43,078 nucleotides of DNA from an uncultured Clostridia bacterium (lineage in GTDB: Bacteria; Bacillota; Clostridia; Oscillospirales; Acutalibacteraceae): positions 1 to 43,078 of the forward strand of contig CALBNX010000050.1 in the NCBI GenBank assembly GCA_937896885.1, given 5' to 3'. Made by a program: the position numbers and the translations under genes. Positions 22,963 through 30,590 of this stretch are shown here, one piece after another; the first letter of the stretch is position 1; each line of letters starts with the position of its first letter. The notes below the pieces were generated by a model. It was given only the letters and a program-made list of their open reading frames with translations. It had not been told where the DNA came from and searched no databases.

Positions 22963-25593
22963 TTGAGTATTACATTAACTATTGACGAAAAAAAGGTAAT
23001 TGCAGAAGAAGGCTCAACAATACTCAATGTTGCCACAGAAAACGGAATTAAAATTCCTAATCTCTGTTATGACGGCAGAGTTGAACTCTACGGTGCTTGT
23101 GGACTTTGTACAGTTGAGGTGGAGGGTATTCCTAAGCTTCTCCGTGCTTGTTCAACAAAGGTAAGTGACGGTATGGTTGTTCATACACAAACAGAAAGAG
23201 TAAAGGCATCACGAAAAGTGGCTCTTGAACTTTTACTCTCTGACCATACAGGTGACTGTGTTGCACCTTGTAGCAAGGCTTGTCCTGCAGGTACAGACTG
23301 TCAGGGCTATGTAGGTCTTATTGCTAACGGTGAATATACCGAGGCAGTTAAACTTATTAAAGAAAAATTGCCACTTCCTGCATCAATCGGCAGAATTTGT
23401 CCTCATCCTTGCGAAAAACAATGTCGCAGACAATATGTTGATGAGCCGATTTCAATTGCATTTCTTAAGAGCTTTGTAGCTGATATGGACTTGTTAGGTG
23501 ATACATATACACCAACTATCGAACCTGATACAAACAAGAAAGTTGCAATTATTGGTGGTGGCCCTGCAGGCCTTACAGCAGCATATTTTCTCCGTAAACA
23601 GGGACACAGCGTAACGGTATTTGAACAGATGCCGAAAATGGGCGGTATGCTTCGTTACGGTATCCCTGAATACAGACTTCCAAAAGCAGTTCTTGATAAA
23701 GAAATCAAACTTATTGAGGATATGGGTGTTACACTCAAAAATAATGTAAATATCGGTAAAGACATCACATTCGAAGAAATCAAGAACGATTTTGATGCAA
23801 CTCTTGTTGCAATCGGTGCTTGGAACAGCAGTAAAATGCGAGTTCAAGGCGAAGATTTAGATGGTGTATGGGGCGGAATTGACTTCCTTCGTGAGGTAGC
23901 ACTTGGAAACAAGCCTGAAATCGGTAAAAATGTTGCTGTCTGTGGTGGCGGTAATACTGCAATGGATGCTTGTCGAGTTGCAGTTCGTCTTGGTGCAGAA
24001 AATGTTTATGTTATTTATCGTCGTACAAAGGACGAAATGCCTGCTGACCCACAGGAAATTCTTGAGTCAGAAGAAGAGGGCGTAGTATATAAATTCCTTA
24101 CAAACCCTATTGAATTTATAGGTGAAAAGGGAAAACTCAACGGCGTAATTTTACAAAAAATGGAACTGGGTGAGCCTGACGAAAGTGGTCGTCGCAGACC
24201 TGTTGCAATCGAAGGTGCAACCGAAGAAATCGCACTTGATAGTGTAATTATGGCAATCGGTCAGTATCCGAATCTTACAGGATTTGAAACACTTGAAGCA
24301 ACTCGCAAAAACACAATTTCAGCAGACGAAAGCAGATTTACAACATCAATTGACGGAGTTTTTGCAGTAGGTGATGCAACAAACAAGGGTACTGATATTG
24401 CAATCGCAGCAATCGGCGAGGCTCAAAAAGCATCAGTTGTAATTGACAGATATTTAAACGGTGAAACAGTAGGCTACAAAAAGCCATATTTCGTTGAGCG
24501 TGACAGTAAATCAATCGACTACTCAAATTTTGAAAAAGTTGCTCGTGCAAAAATGCCACATATGACACCTGCTGACCGAAAAACAAATTTCAAGGAAGTT
24601 AATTTCGGCTTTACAGAAGAAATGGCTAAAAAGGAAGCAAACCGTTGCCTTGAATGTGGTTGTCACGATTACTTTGAATGTAAGCTTATTTCCTATGCAA
24701 ACGATTATGATGTAAAACCGTCAAGATTTGCAGGCGAAAAACATAACCGTAATCAGGAAAATGCAAATGACCTTATAGCTCGAAATACAGACAAATGTAT
24801 TCTTTGCGGACTTTGTGTAAGAGTCTGTGAAGAAGTTATGGGTAAATCTGCAATCGGACTTATCAATCGTGGTTTCAATACTTTTGTTGAGCCTGAATTG
24901 GGCAAACCACTCAAAGAAACTGCTTGTATTGCTTGCGGTCAATGTGTTGCACTTTGTCCAACAGGTGCATTACGCGAAAAAACAGCATTTACAAAGAGTG
25001 TTCCCGTTAAGGAAAATTCACAAATCAGCATTTGTACGAACTGCTCAAACCTTTGTTCAGTAGATTTTCGTTACATCGGCTCAACGGTTACAAGAGCATT
25101 ACCTGTTGGAAATGGTATCATCTGTAAGGGTGGTCGTTTTGGCGTTCTTGAGAGTCAAACACAAACAACTGATTTCGATGCATTACTTAACTCTGATACA
25201 ATTATAATTAGTGGTAAAACTTCAACAGAAACTGCATTTGTTCTTAAAAAATATGCAGAAGAAAATGAAAAAGAAATCTTCACAACTGCAAAAGAAACCG
25301 ATGCAAATTACTACGCAATTTCAAGACTTAACATTCCACAGTATAACGGGGAATGTGAAAATGCAATAGAAACTTCCAACTATTGTGAAAATGGAACTTT
25401 CTTCGATAAATACGGTAATATGAGAGTACAAAATGCAATCTTCAAGAGTGAAAGCCTTGCGGAATATGTAAACGGTAAACTCAACAAACCATATAGTGAC
25501 TTAACCGCCGAAGCAATCAAAGCGGTAAATGCAACTCCAACAGGCAAAATCACTAACGAAGAAATCATAAACGCAAGTGAACTTTTTAAATAA
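22963..25593 (+). CDS. 2Fe-2S / NfnB-GltD-type NADP oxidoreductase / NuoG-like hybrid subunit (StnC type)
   Basis: An 876-aa multi-cofactor protein with a TTG start behind GGAGGTGA (22950-22957). Residues 1-75: NuoG-like 2Fe-2S domain (C35, C46, C49, C63). Residues 95-160: GltD/NfnB-type cluster cysteines (C99, C103, C107, C113, then ICPHPCEKQC). Residues 190-500: FAD site IIGGGPAGLTAA and NADP site CGGGNTAMDACR with YRRTKDEMPA, whose arginines usually mark NADP. About 610-665: two 4Fe-4S motifs (CILCGLCVRVC, CIACGQCVALC). Residues 691-724: a NuoG/formate-dehydrogenase-type Fe4S4 site (C691, C694, C698, C721KGG), followed by a shrunken NuoG-like end. No H-cluster motifs (TSCCP, MPCxxK, GGGQP-type) are present, so it is not a hydrogenase. 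It would couple ferredoxin, NADH and NADPH. Confidence 0.88.
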   Translation: MSITLTIDEKKVIAEEGSTILNVATENGIKIPNLCYDGRVELYGACGLCTVEVEGIPKLLRACSTKVSDGMVVHTQTERVKASRKVALELLLSDHTGDCVAPCSKACPAGTDCQGYVGLIANGEYTEAVKLIKEKLPLPASIGRICPHPCEKQCRRQYVDEPISIAFLKSFVADMDLLGDTYTPTIEPDTNKKVAIIGGGPAGLTAAYFLRKQGHSVTVFEQMPKMGGMLRYGIPEYRLPKAVLDKEIKLIEDMGVTLKNNVNIGKDITFEEIKNDFDATLVAIGAWNSSKMRVQGEDLDGVWGGIDFLREVALGNKPEIGKNVAVCGGGNTAMDACRVAVRLGAENVYVIYRRTKDEMPADPQEILESEEEGVVYKFLTNPIEFIGEKGKLNGVILQKMELGEPDESGRRRPVAIEGATEEIALDSVIMAIGQYPNLTGFETLEATRKNTISADESRFTTSIDGVFAVGDATNKGTDIAIAAIGEAQKASVVIDRYLNGETVGYKKPYFVERDSKSIDYSNFEKVARAKMPHMTPADRKTNFKEVNFGFTEEMAKKEANRCLECGCHDYFECKLISYANDYDVKPSRFAGEKHNRNQENANDLIARNTDKCILCGLCVRVCEEVMGKSAIGLINRGFNTFVEPELGKPLKETACIACGQCVALCPTGALREKTAFTKSVPVKENSQISICTNCSNLCSVDFRYIGSTVTRALPVGNGIICKGGRFGVLESQTQTTDFDALLNSDTIIISGKTSTETAFVLKKYAEENEKEIFTTAKETDANYYAISRLNIPQYNGECENAIETSNYCENGTFFDKYGNMRVQNAIFKSESLAEYVNGKLNKPYSDLTAEAIKAVNATPTGKITNEEIINASELFK

Positions 25594-25601
25594 TCTTGTA
25601 C

Positions 25602-25628
25602 AGCGGGAGCTCGCTCCCGCTTATTTTG
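25602..25628 (+). terminator. Terminator of the transhydrogenase-like operon
   Basis: GCGGGAG (25603-25609) pairs with CTCCCGC (25614-25620) around CTCG, followed by TTATTTT. It lies 9 nt after the stop codon. Confidence 0.88.
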
Positions 25629-25658
25629 TAAATAATATGTAAATAAACAATCATTATC

Positions 25659-25687
25659 TTGCTAAAATAAAGCAAATATGATATTAT
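25659..25687 (+). promoter_or_regulatory. Promoter of metF
   Basis: TTGCTA (25659-25664), a 17-nt spacer and TATTAT (25682-25687), overlapping TATAAT at 25685-25690. The leader is too short for a SAM riboswitch. Confidence 0.55.
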
Positions 25688-25704
25688 AATTCAAGGTGAA
25701 AGAT

Positions 25705-26562
25705 ATGAGAATTACTGAAAAACTTATGGTTAAAGACCAGTTAGTTTCTTTTGAGGTTTTTCCTCCAAAAACTGACTCTGCATTTGATAGCATTGAATGG
25801 TCTGTCCGTGAACTTGCTGCATTTAACCCTGATTTTATGAGTGTCACATACGGTGCAGGCGGTGGTACAAGTCAGTACACAACTAAAATTGCATCTTTAA
25901 TCAAAAATCGACTTGACACAACTGCTTTGGCACATCTTACTTGTGCATCAACTCCAAAAGACAAAATTGACAGTATTCTCAACACCCTTAAAGAGAATAA
26001 TATTGACAACATTCTTGCTATGCGTGGTGATATTCCACAAGGTTTCGAGAAACCACAAGGTGAGTATTATACTTATGCAAGTGACTTGGTATCCCACATA
26101 AAAGAATGTGGCTATTTTGATATAGGCGGAGCTTGCTATCCCGAATGCCATCCTGAGTGTGAAAGTCTTGAAAAAGATATTGAAAACTTGAAAATCAAAT
26201 TTGATTGTGGTGTGGATTTCTTTATAACACAGCTTTTTTATGATAATAATATTTTCTATGACTTTTTAGAAAAGGTTAGAAAAAAAGGCATTTATGCACC
26301 TGTTTTTGCAGGTATAATGCCAATTACAAATATAAAACAAATTGACAGAATTATAACCTTGTCGGGTACCAAAATTCCTGAAAAGGTGAGTGCTTTTCTT
26401 AAAAAGTATAAAGATAGTCCCGAAGACCTCCAGAAAGCAGGACTTGACTATGCTATAACTCAAATTAACGAGCTTTTAGAAAATGGCGTTAATGGTATTC
26501 ACATTTACACAATGAACAAACCGTATGTTGCAAAAACCGTATTAAAGGGGATTTCAAAATAA
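25705..26562 (+). CDS. metF: Methylenetetrahydrofolate reductase
   Basis: A 285-aa FAD-dependent TIM-barrel enzyme that reduces 5,10-methylene-THF to 5-methyl-THF for methionine synthesis or one-carbon metabolism. Family motifs are VSFEVFPPKTD (catalytic Glu region), FMSVTYGAGGG, ALAHLTCAS, NILAMRGDIP and FFITQLFYDN. The start ATG 25705 lies 5 nt after AAGGTGA (25693-25699); an in-frame GTG at 25696 overlaps that ribosome site and is rejected. It follows the transhydrogenase operon but has its own promoter, and no metV or rnfC2-type partner lies nearby. Confidence 0.93.
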   Translation: MRITEKLMVKDQLVSFEVFPPKTDSAFDSIEWSVRELAAFNPDFMSVTYGAGGGTSQYTTKIASLIKNRLDTTALAHLTCASTPKDKIDSILNTLKENNIDNILAMRGDIPQGFEKPQGEYYTYASDLVSHIKECGYFDIGGACYPECHPECESLEKDIENLKIKFDCGVDFFITQLFYDNNIFYDFLEKVRKKGIYAPVFAGIMPITNIKQIDRIITLSGTKIPEKVSAFLKKYKDSPEDLQKAGLDYAITQINELLENGVNGIHIYTMNKPYVAKTVLKGISK

Positions 26563-26565
26563 TTT

Positions 26566-27411
26566 ATGTTCGGATATGTAACTGCTTATAAACCTGAACT
26601 GAAAATTAAAGATTATGAAGCCTATAAAGGTGTGTATTGTACTCTCTGTAAAGAAATGGGCAAAGAATACGGGCTCTTGTCTCGATTTCTTTTAAGTTAT
26701 GATGGTGCTTTTTATGTGCTCTATAAAATGGGCATAAGAGATGCCAAAACAAAAGCAGAACAATCCCGTTGCACCTTTAATCCTTGTAAAAAATGTTTAA
26801 AAATTTCGTGTGATAATGATATTTATAAAACAGCAAGTGCCATAACAGTTATTCTGGCATATTTTAAATTAAAAGATAATCTAAATGATAGCAATATATT
26901 TAAGAGATTGTTCTTATATTTGCTTTTGCCATATTTTGCAATACTTAAAAACAAAGCAATCAAGAAGCACCCAGAAGTGTATAAAGCAATTGAAAAGGGT
27001 ATGCAAGAACAGTTTGAAATGGAGAAAGAGACTGAAATAAGTCTTGATAAATCAGCGGACCCATCGGCTAAAATGCTTGCTTGGTTATTCTCTTTTGATG
27101 AAGACGAAGAGCTAGCAGAAAAGAGCCGAAAGTTTGGCTATCAATTAGGTCGTGTTGTATATTTTCTTGATGCTTTTGACGATTACAAAGACGATTTAAA
27201 GTCGGGTTCGTTTAATCCGTTTAAGAATTCGCAGAATATAGAAGAAGATGCAAAAATCTCAATAAGGCTATCTGTTGGCGAGCTTACAACAGTAATGCAA
27301 AATGTAACATTCAACAAGTTCTCACCGATTATAGATAATATAATTTATGACGGTTTGAACTATCAATTGGAAAGAATAATCCAAGAACACAGAGGTGAGA
27401 AGAGTGACTAA
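26566..27411 (+). CDS. DUF5685-like protein
   Basis: A 281-aa protein beginning MFGYVTAYKPELKIKDYEAYKGVYCTLCKEMG, the hallmark start of the DUF5685 family as I recall it. Cysteines cluster in YCTLC and in CTFNPCKKCLKISC (about residues 67-80), a possible metal site. The rest is helical. Two acidic motifs, LKDNLND (about residue 106) and YFLDAFDDYKDDLKSGSFNPF (about residues 204-225), recall the paired Asp-rich motifs of all-helical isoprenoid synthases. That is a structural guess, not an assignment. The ATG lies 3 nt after metF, and the end overlaps the J-like gene by 8 nt, so the group is co-translated. Confidence 0.7.
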   Translation: MFGYVTAYKPELKIKDYEAYKGVYCTLCKEMGKEYGLLSRFLLSYDGAFYVLYKMGIRDAKTKAEQSRCTFNPCKKCLKISCDNDIYKTASAITVILAYFKLKDNLNDSNIFKRLFLYLLLPYFAILKNKAIKKHPEVYKAIEKGMQEQFEMEKETEISLDKSADPSAKMLAWLFSFDEDEELAEKSRKFGYQLGRVVYFLDAFDDYKDDLKSGSFNPFKNSQNIEEDAKISIRLSVGELTTVMQNVTFNKFSPIIDNIIYDGLNYQLERIIQEHRGEKSD

Positions 27412-27991
27412 TCCTTACGAATACCTCGGTTTAAACCGAAATGCAAATGAACAACAGGTTATGGATGCTTATAGAAGTATTGCGGCAAGCATTCAGAACT
27501 CATCAGGAACAGACGAAGAAAAAGCAAGCAGAATGAATGAACTTAATGAGGCTTATGACTATGTTCTCAATGAGATAAGAGGCACAGGTGCTTATTATAA
27601 CAATGAAAATTCTTCTTATAATCAAGGTGCATCACAGTTCTCTGATGTGAGACAAAGAATAAACAATGGCAGAATTGACGACGCCGAAACTATTCTAGAT
27701 GGAATTCCAAATAATATGCGCTCAGCTGAATGGCATTATTTAAAAGGAATGATTCATCAGCGTCGTGGTTGGCTCAATGAGGCATATCGTTGTTATCAAA
27801 CTGCTTGTAAACTCGACCCTTCAAATAGCGAATATGCTACAGCATTCAATTCAATGAATATGAATGCAAATGGTGGTTACAGAACATCTCGTCACTCATC
27901 AGATTGTGACACTTGCGATATCTGTCAAGGTCTTATCTGTGCCGATTGTTGCTGCGAATGTATGGGTGGGGATTTAATCCCGTGTTGTTGA
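27404..27991 (+). CDS. J-domain-like protein lacking HPD, with TPR and Cys-rich tail
   Basis: A 195-aa protein. The start is taken as GTG 27404, 5 nt after GAGGTGA (27393-27399), inside the end of the previous gene. The first 65 residues match a J domain (NPYEYLGLNRNANEQQVMDAYR and MNELNEAYDYVLNE), but the HPD loop between helices II and III is missing (AASIQNSSGTDEE instead). It therefore should not stimulate DnaK ATPase. Residues about 80-145 look like tetratricopeptide helices (AEWHYLKGMIHQRRGWLNEAYRCYQTACKLDPSN). The tail has ten cysteines in 28 residues (CDTCDIC, CADCCCEC, CC), probably binding metal. It is flanked by the DUF5685-like gene and a membrane protein. Confidence 0.82.
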   Translation: MTNPYEYLGLNRNANEQQVMDAYRSIAASIQNSSGTDEEKASRMNELNEAYDYVLNEIRGTGAYYNNENSSYNQGASQFSDVRQRINNGRIDDAETILDGIPNNMRSAEWHYLKGMIHQRRGWLNEAYRCYQTACKLDPSNSEYATAFNSMNMNANGGYRTSRHSSDCDTCDICQGLICADCCCECMGGDLIPCC

Positions 27992-27992
27992 T

Positions 27993-28538
27993 ATGAGAGA
28001 TAATAAATTTCGTTCATTTAAAGCAGCGTTTGGTGGGATAATCGCTGCTTTATCAATAGTGTTAATGTTTTCAACAGGGCTAATCCCGACTTTGACTTAT
28101 GCAATCCCTGCAATATGTGGTGGGCTTTTAATGGCAATTGTCATTGAAATAAGTCCTGCATTTGCAAGTGCTATATATGTTGCTGTGTCAATTCTCTCTT
28201 TGCTGGTTGTCGCAGATAAAGAAGCCGCAGTCATGTATGCAGCTTTCTTTGGTTATTACCCTATAATCAAGAGTTTTATTGAGAGAAAACTCGGTAAAAT
28301 AGCATCCTGGGTTATAAAATATATCATATTCAATGTTGCAATGATTGTTTCGTATTTTATCGTTGCAAAGGTGTTTATGATTTCGTTTGATGATATTAAT
28401 TTCTTAGGCAAATGGGCATTACCGGGATTATTGTTTGTGGGTAATATAGTTTTTGTGCTTTACGATATTGCATTAACAAGATTAGTCACAGCATATTTAA
28501 TAAGATGGCAAAAATATATAAAAAGGGTGTTTAAATAA
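27993..28538 (+). CDS. Polytopic membrane protein of unknown function
   Basis: A 181-aa hydrophobic protein with about five to six transmembrane segments. The clearest are AAFGGIIAALSIVLMFSTGL, a segment ending in GGLLMAIVIEI, SAIYVAVSILSLLVV, YIIFNVAMIVSYFIVA and LPGLLFVGNIVFVLYDIAL. It ends in a basic tail (RWQKYIKRVFK). The small size and helix count resemble ECF-type substrate-binding S components, but I see no family signature and no ABC genes nearby. ATG 27993 follows the J-like stop by 1 nt, so translation is probably coupled. Confidence 0.75.
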   Translation: MRDNKFRSFKAAFGGIIAALSIVLMFSTGLIPTLTYAIPAICGGLLMAIVIEISPAFASAIYVAVSILSLLVVADKEAAVMYAAFFGYYPIIKSFIERKLGKIASWVIKYIIFNVAMIVSYFIVAKVFMISFDDINFLGKWALPGLLFVGNIVFVLYDIALTRLVTAYLIRWQKYIKRVFK

Positions 28539-28540
28539 CC

Positions 28541-29332
28541 ATGGCAAGAAAAGCGCCTGATATGTATGAACATAAAAAACGTGAAAAACTTTCGATTGAG
28601 GGTAATGTTTTAAAGAAACCATCAAAGCCGAAAAAAGAAAAAACTAACGTTCATGAAGGGCATCGACAAAGAGTTCGTGAAAGATTTTTAAAAGAAGGTC
28701 TTGAAAGTTTTCATGACCATAATATTCTTGAATTGTTACTTTTTCACAGTATTCCAGTTAAAGACACAAATGAAGAAGCACATGCTTTAATAAATCGTTT
28801 TGGTTCTTTGTCTGAAGTGTTTGATGCAGATTATGAAGAATTGTGCAAGGTCAAGGGAATAGGCGAGCGTAGTGCGCTACTTATTAAATTGATGCCAGAA
28901 TTATTTAGAGAATATGAGAAAGACAAGTTAAATCGTGATGAAGTTCGTTTAAATAGTTCAGAACTAGTCGCAAAATATGTTGCGTCACATTTTATAGGTT
29001 TAACTCAAGAAGAACTTTGGTTGCTTTGTCTTGACATTAACTGCAAAATGTTGCGCTTTGATAAAATCAGTGAAGGCACAATTAATGCGACAATGATAAA
29101 TAACCGAAAGATTACAGAGTGTGCCATTCTTTCAAATGCCGCAAGTGTTATTCTTGTGCATAATCATCCATCCGGAATAACAGCTCCGTCATCAAATGAT
29201 ATCAATGCAACTATCGATATGGCAAATACACTTGAATCAGTTGGAATAAGATTTAATGACCATATAATCATAGGGCACGGCGATGATTATTTTTCATTCC
29301 GTAAAAGTGAAAAATGGAAGCATATTTTTTAA
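28541..29332 (+). CDS. radC: RadC-family JAB/MPN-domain protein
   Basis: A 263-aa protein of the RadC (DUF2466) family. A helix-hairpin-helix-like region is followed by the JAMM-type metal site: SEGTINAT, VHNHPSGITAPSSND (His-x-His with a downstream Asp), and HIIIGHGDDYFSFRKS. RadC was once linked to recombinational repair, but its biochemical role is unsettled. The N-terminal 45 residues are Lys-rich and longer than typical. It begins 2 nt after the membrane protein and ends the operon at a terminator. Confidence 0.93.
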   Translation: MARKAPDMYEHKKREKLSIEGNVLKKPSKPKKEKTNVHEGHRQRVRERFLKEGLESFHDHNILELLLFHSIPVKDTNEEAHALINRFGSLSEVFDADYEELCKVKGIGERSALLIKLMPELFREYEKDKLNRDEVRLNSSELVAKYVASHFIGLTQEELWLLCLDINCKMLRFDKISEGTINATMINNRKITECAILSNAASVILVHNHPSGITAPSSNDINATIDMANTLESVGIRFNDHIIIGHGDDYFSFRKSEKWKHIF

Positions 29333-29339
29333 TAAATTC

Positions 29340-29372
29340 AGGGGACTATTTTTTAAAATATGTCCCTTTTTC
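29340..29372 (+). terminator. Terminator after radC
   Basis: GGGAC-TATTTT (29342-29352) pairs with AAAATA-GTCCC (29355-29366), with one unpaired T, followed by a T-run ending two bases before the tRNA promoter. Confidence 0.8.
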
Positions 29373-29374
29373 TA

Positions 29375-29403
29375 TTGACAATTTTAAAATTATTTCATAT
29401 AAT
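29375..29403 (+). promoter_or_regulatory. Consensus promoter of tRNA-Leu
   Basis: A perfect TTGACA (29375-29380), a 17-nt spacer and a perfect TATAAT (29398-29403). Transcription should start near 29410, about ten bases before the tRNA. Confidence 0.92.
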
Positions 29404-29420
29404 ATCACAGTCACATAAAT

Positions 29421-29507
29421 GCCGGTGTGATGGAATTGGCAGACGTGCTGGACTCAAAATCCAGTGGTAGCGATACCGTACCGGTTCGACCCCGGTCACC
29501 GGCACCA
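29421..29507 (+). tRNA. tRNA-Leu (anticodon CAA)
   Basis: An 87-nt tRNA with encoded CCA. Acceptor stem GCCGGTG (29421-29427) pairs with CACCGGC (29497-29503), then discriminator A and CCA (29505-29507). The anticodon arm CTGGA-CTCAAAA-TCCAG gives anticodon CAA (reads UUG). A long variable arm, as expected for a class II tRNA, precedes the GGTTCGACCCC T-arm. Confidence 0.97.
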
Positions 29508-29545
29508 AAAATCCCGAATGCGAAAGTGTTCGGGATTTTTACTTT
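29508..29545 (+). terminator. Terminator after tRNA-Leu
   Basis: AAATCCCGAA (29508-29517) pairs with TTCGGGATTT (29529-29538) around a 10-nt loop and continues into T-rich sequence. From here to the inverted repeat at 29626 I see nothing but AT-rich sequence. Confidence 0.85.
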
Positions 29546-29625
29546 TTTATTACATATATATCAATGTTGCAATTATAGATTTAACCCACGAAGTTTAGTG
29601 AATTTTGTTGGTTTTTGTTGTGTTT

Positions 29626-29684
29626 TTTTACTATGTTTTATATTGACAAAAAACATAAAACATAGTAAAATATTTTGATATAAT
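29626..29684 (+). promoter_or_regulatory. Extended -10 promoter with perfect 16-bp inverted repeat (candidate operator)
   Basis: TTTTACTATGTTTTAT (29626-29641) and its exact complement (29655-29670) flank a 13-nt loop. An extended -10, TGATATAAT, lies just downstream (TATAAT at 29679-29684). No good -35 sits at the right distance; that region is taken up by the right arm. The TTGACA in the loop is 30 nt from the -10, too far to serve as its -35. This suggests regulation by a dimeric DNA-binding protein. The repeat heads the surface-protein operon. Confidence 0.65.
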
Positions 29685-29729
29685 AGTAGTATTATCAATA
29701 AATATATTCATTTTTAGGAGGGTACTGTT

Positions 29730-30551
29730 TTGGCAGTATTTAACATTAAACAAGAAAACGACTATACAGAAGTATATTACAATAAAAATACAGGGTTTAA
29801 AATTGGGTATTATACCGTTAAAGAAATGAAAGCACTTTATCCAGATGGGGGTATCCGTGTTGTAGGCCAGGTTGCTTGTGGAAAAGACGAAGTTGGCACA
29901 GTCATTTCAAACGGTATTGAGGAAACTGTTTACAGACCAACAACTTCTATAAGATATAAAACTGTTGGATATATCGAGCTTGAATCGGGTTCATTTATCG
30001 CTATTAAAAAGGATAATCTTTTAGCGCTTATTTTATTGTTGCTTGCGGGAATTCTTGCTATTGTTGGTCTAGCAGTAGGAATCTCATATGTAATTGATTC
30101 AAATGATGAGCCTGAAGAAACAACCACTACACCAAGTATTCTTGATGTCAATCAGCAACAGGGATTAGGTGAACTTGATTTGCCTGAAAAGGTTGAAGAT
30201 ATGGGTTCAAAGAGTGTTACAATGAATGGTATTGCTCAGATTAACTTCAAAGCAGGTCAAGTTGAGCAGAATTTCATTCTCTCAAACTCTGAAAAGAATA
30301 AAGACATTTGCTTCGTTGTGTTTACTATTTATCTTGATAATAACGAAAACGGTGTGATTGATACTACTGACGAAAAACTCTATCAGTCAGGACTTGTTCA
30401 ACCGGGATATTCTGTTTCAAGATTTAATATTTCTCGTTCTTTAGATGCTGGCGAATATAAGGCGATTGTTCATCAACAGCCATATTCATATGACCAGGCA
30501 AGAACGCCACTTAACAACTTTGTTGTAAAAACAGACCTTATTGTAAAATAA
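29730..30551 (+). CDS. Single-pass membrane protein with extracellular beta-domain (first gene of surface operon)
   Basis: A 273-aa protein with a TTG start behind AGGAGGG (29716-29722, 7-nt spacer). Residues 1-96 are a polar cytoplasmic domain of unknown type. Residues 97-122 form one transmembrane helix, with KK before and acidic residues after, so N-in/C-out. A Thr-rich linker leads to a C-terminal beta-domain (residues 165-273). It has QNFILSNSEKNKDICFVVFTIYL, an EF-hand-like calcium loop (Asp203, Asn205, Asn207, Asp211, Asp214), and LYQSGLVQPGYS with LDAGEYKAIVHQ. It could anchor, assemble or sense the secreted proteins encoded after it. I know no named family. Confidence 0.8.
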   Translation: MAVFNIKQENDYTEVYYNKNTGFKIGYYTVKEMKALYPDGGIRVVGQVACGKDEVGTVISNGIEETVYRPTTSIRYKTVGYIELESGSFIAIKKDNLLALILLLLAGILAIVGLAVGISYVIDSNDEPEETTTTPSILDVNQQQGLGELDLPEKVEDMGSKSVTMNGIAQINFKAGQVEQNFILSNSEKNKDICFVVFTIYLDNNENGVIDTTDEKLYQSGLVQPGYSVSRFNISRSLDAGEYKAIVHQQPYSYDQARTPLNNFVVKTDLIVK

Positions 30552-30590
30552 CTTACTTTATATAGATTAGAAACAGAAAGGAAGAAGAGT

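Noticed and set aside
20720..25593. Electron-bifurcating [FeFe] hydrogenase
   Set aside because: The first two subunits fit, but no H-cluster motifs (TSCCP, MPCxxK or the GGGQP-type loop) occur in the third gene or elsewhere in the window.
25629..25704. SAM or folate riboswitch upstream of metF
   Set aside because: The leader between the predicted promoter and the start is too short and shows no conserved riboswitch stems.
29427..29678. 83-codon frame on the plus strand
   Set aside because: It runs through tRNA-Leu(CAA) and its terminator and has no ribosome site.
29404..29730. Genomic-island attachment site at tRNA-Leu
   Set aside because: No integrase gene is present and I found no clear copy of the tRNA 3' end downstream; the surface operon next to it is suggestive only. 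A search for the last 20-25 bases of the tRNA further downstream would decide it.
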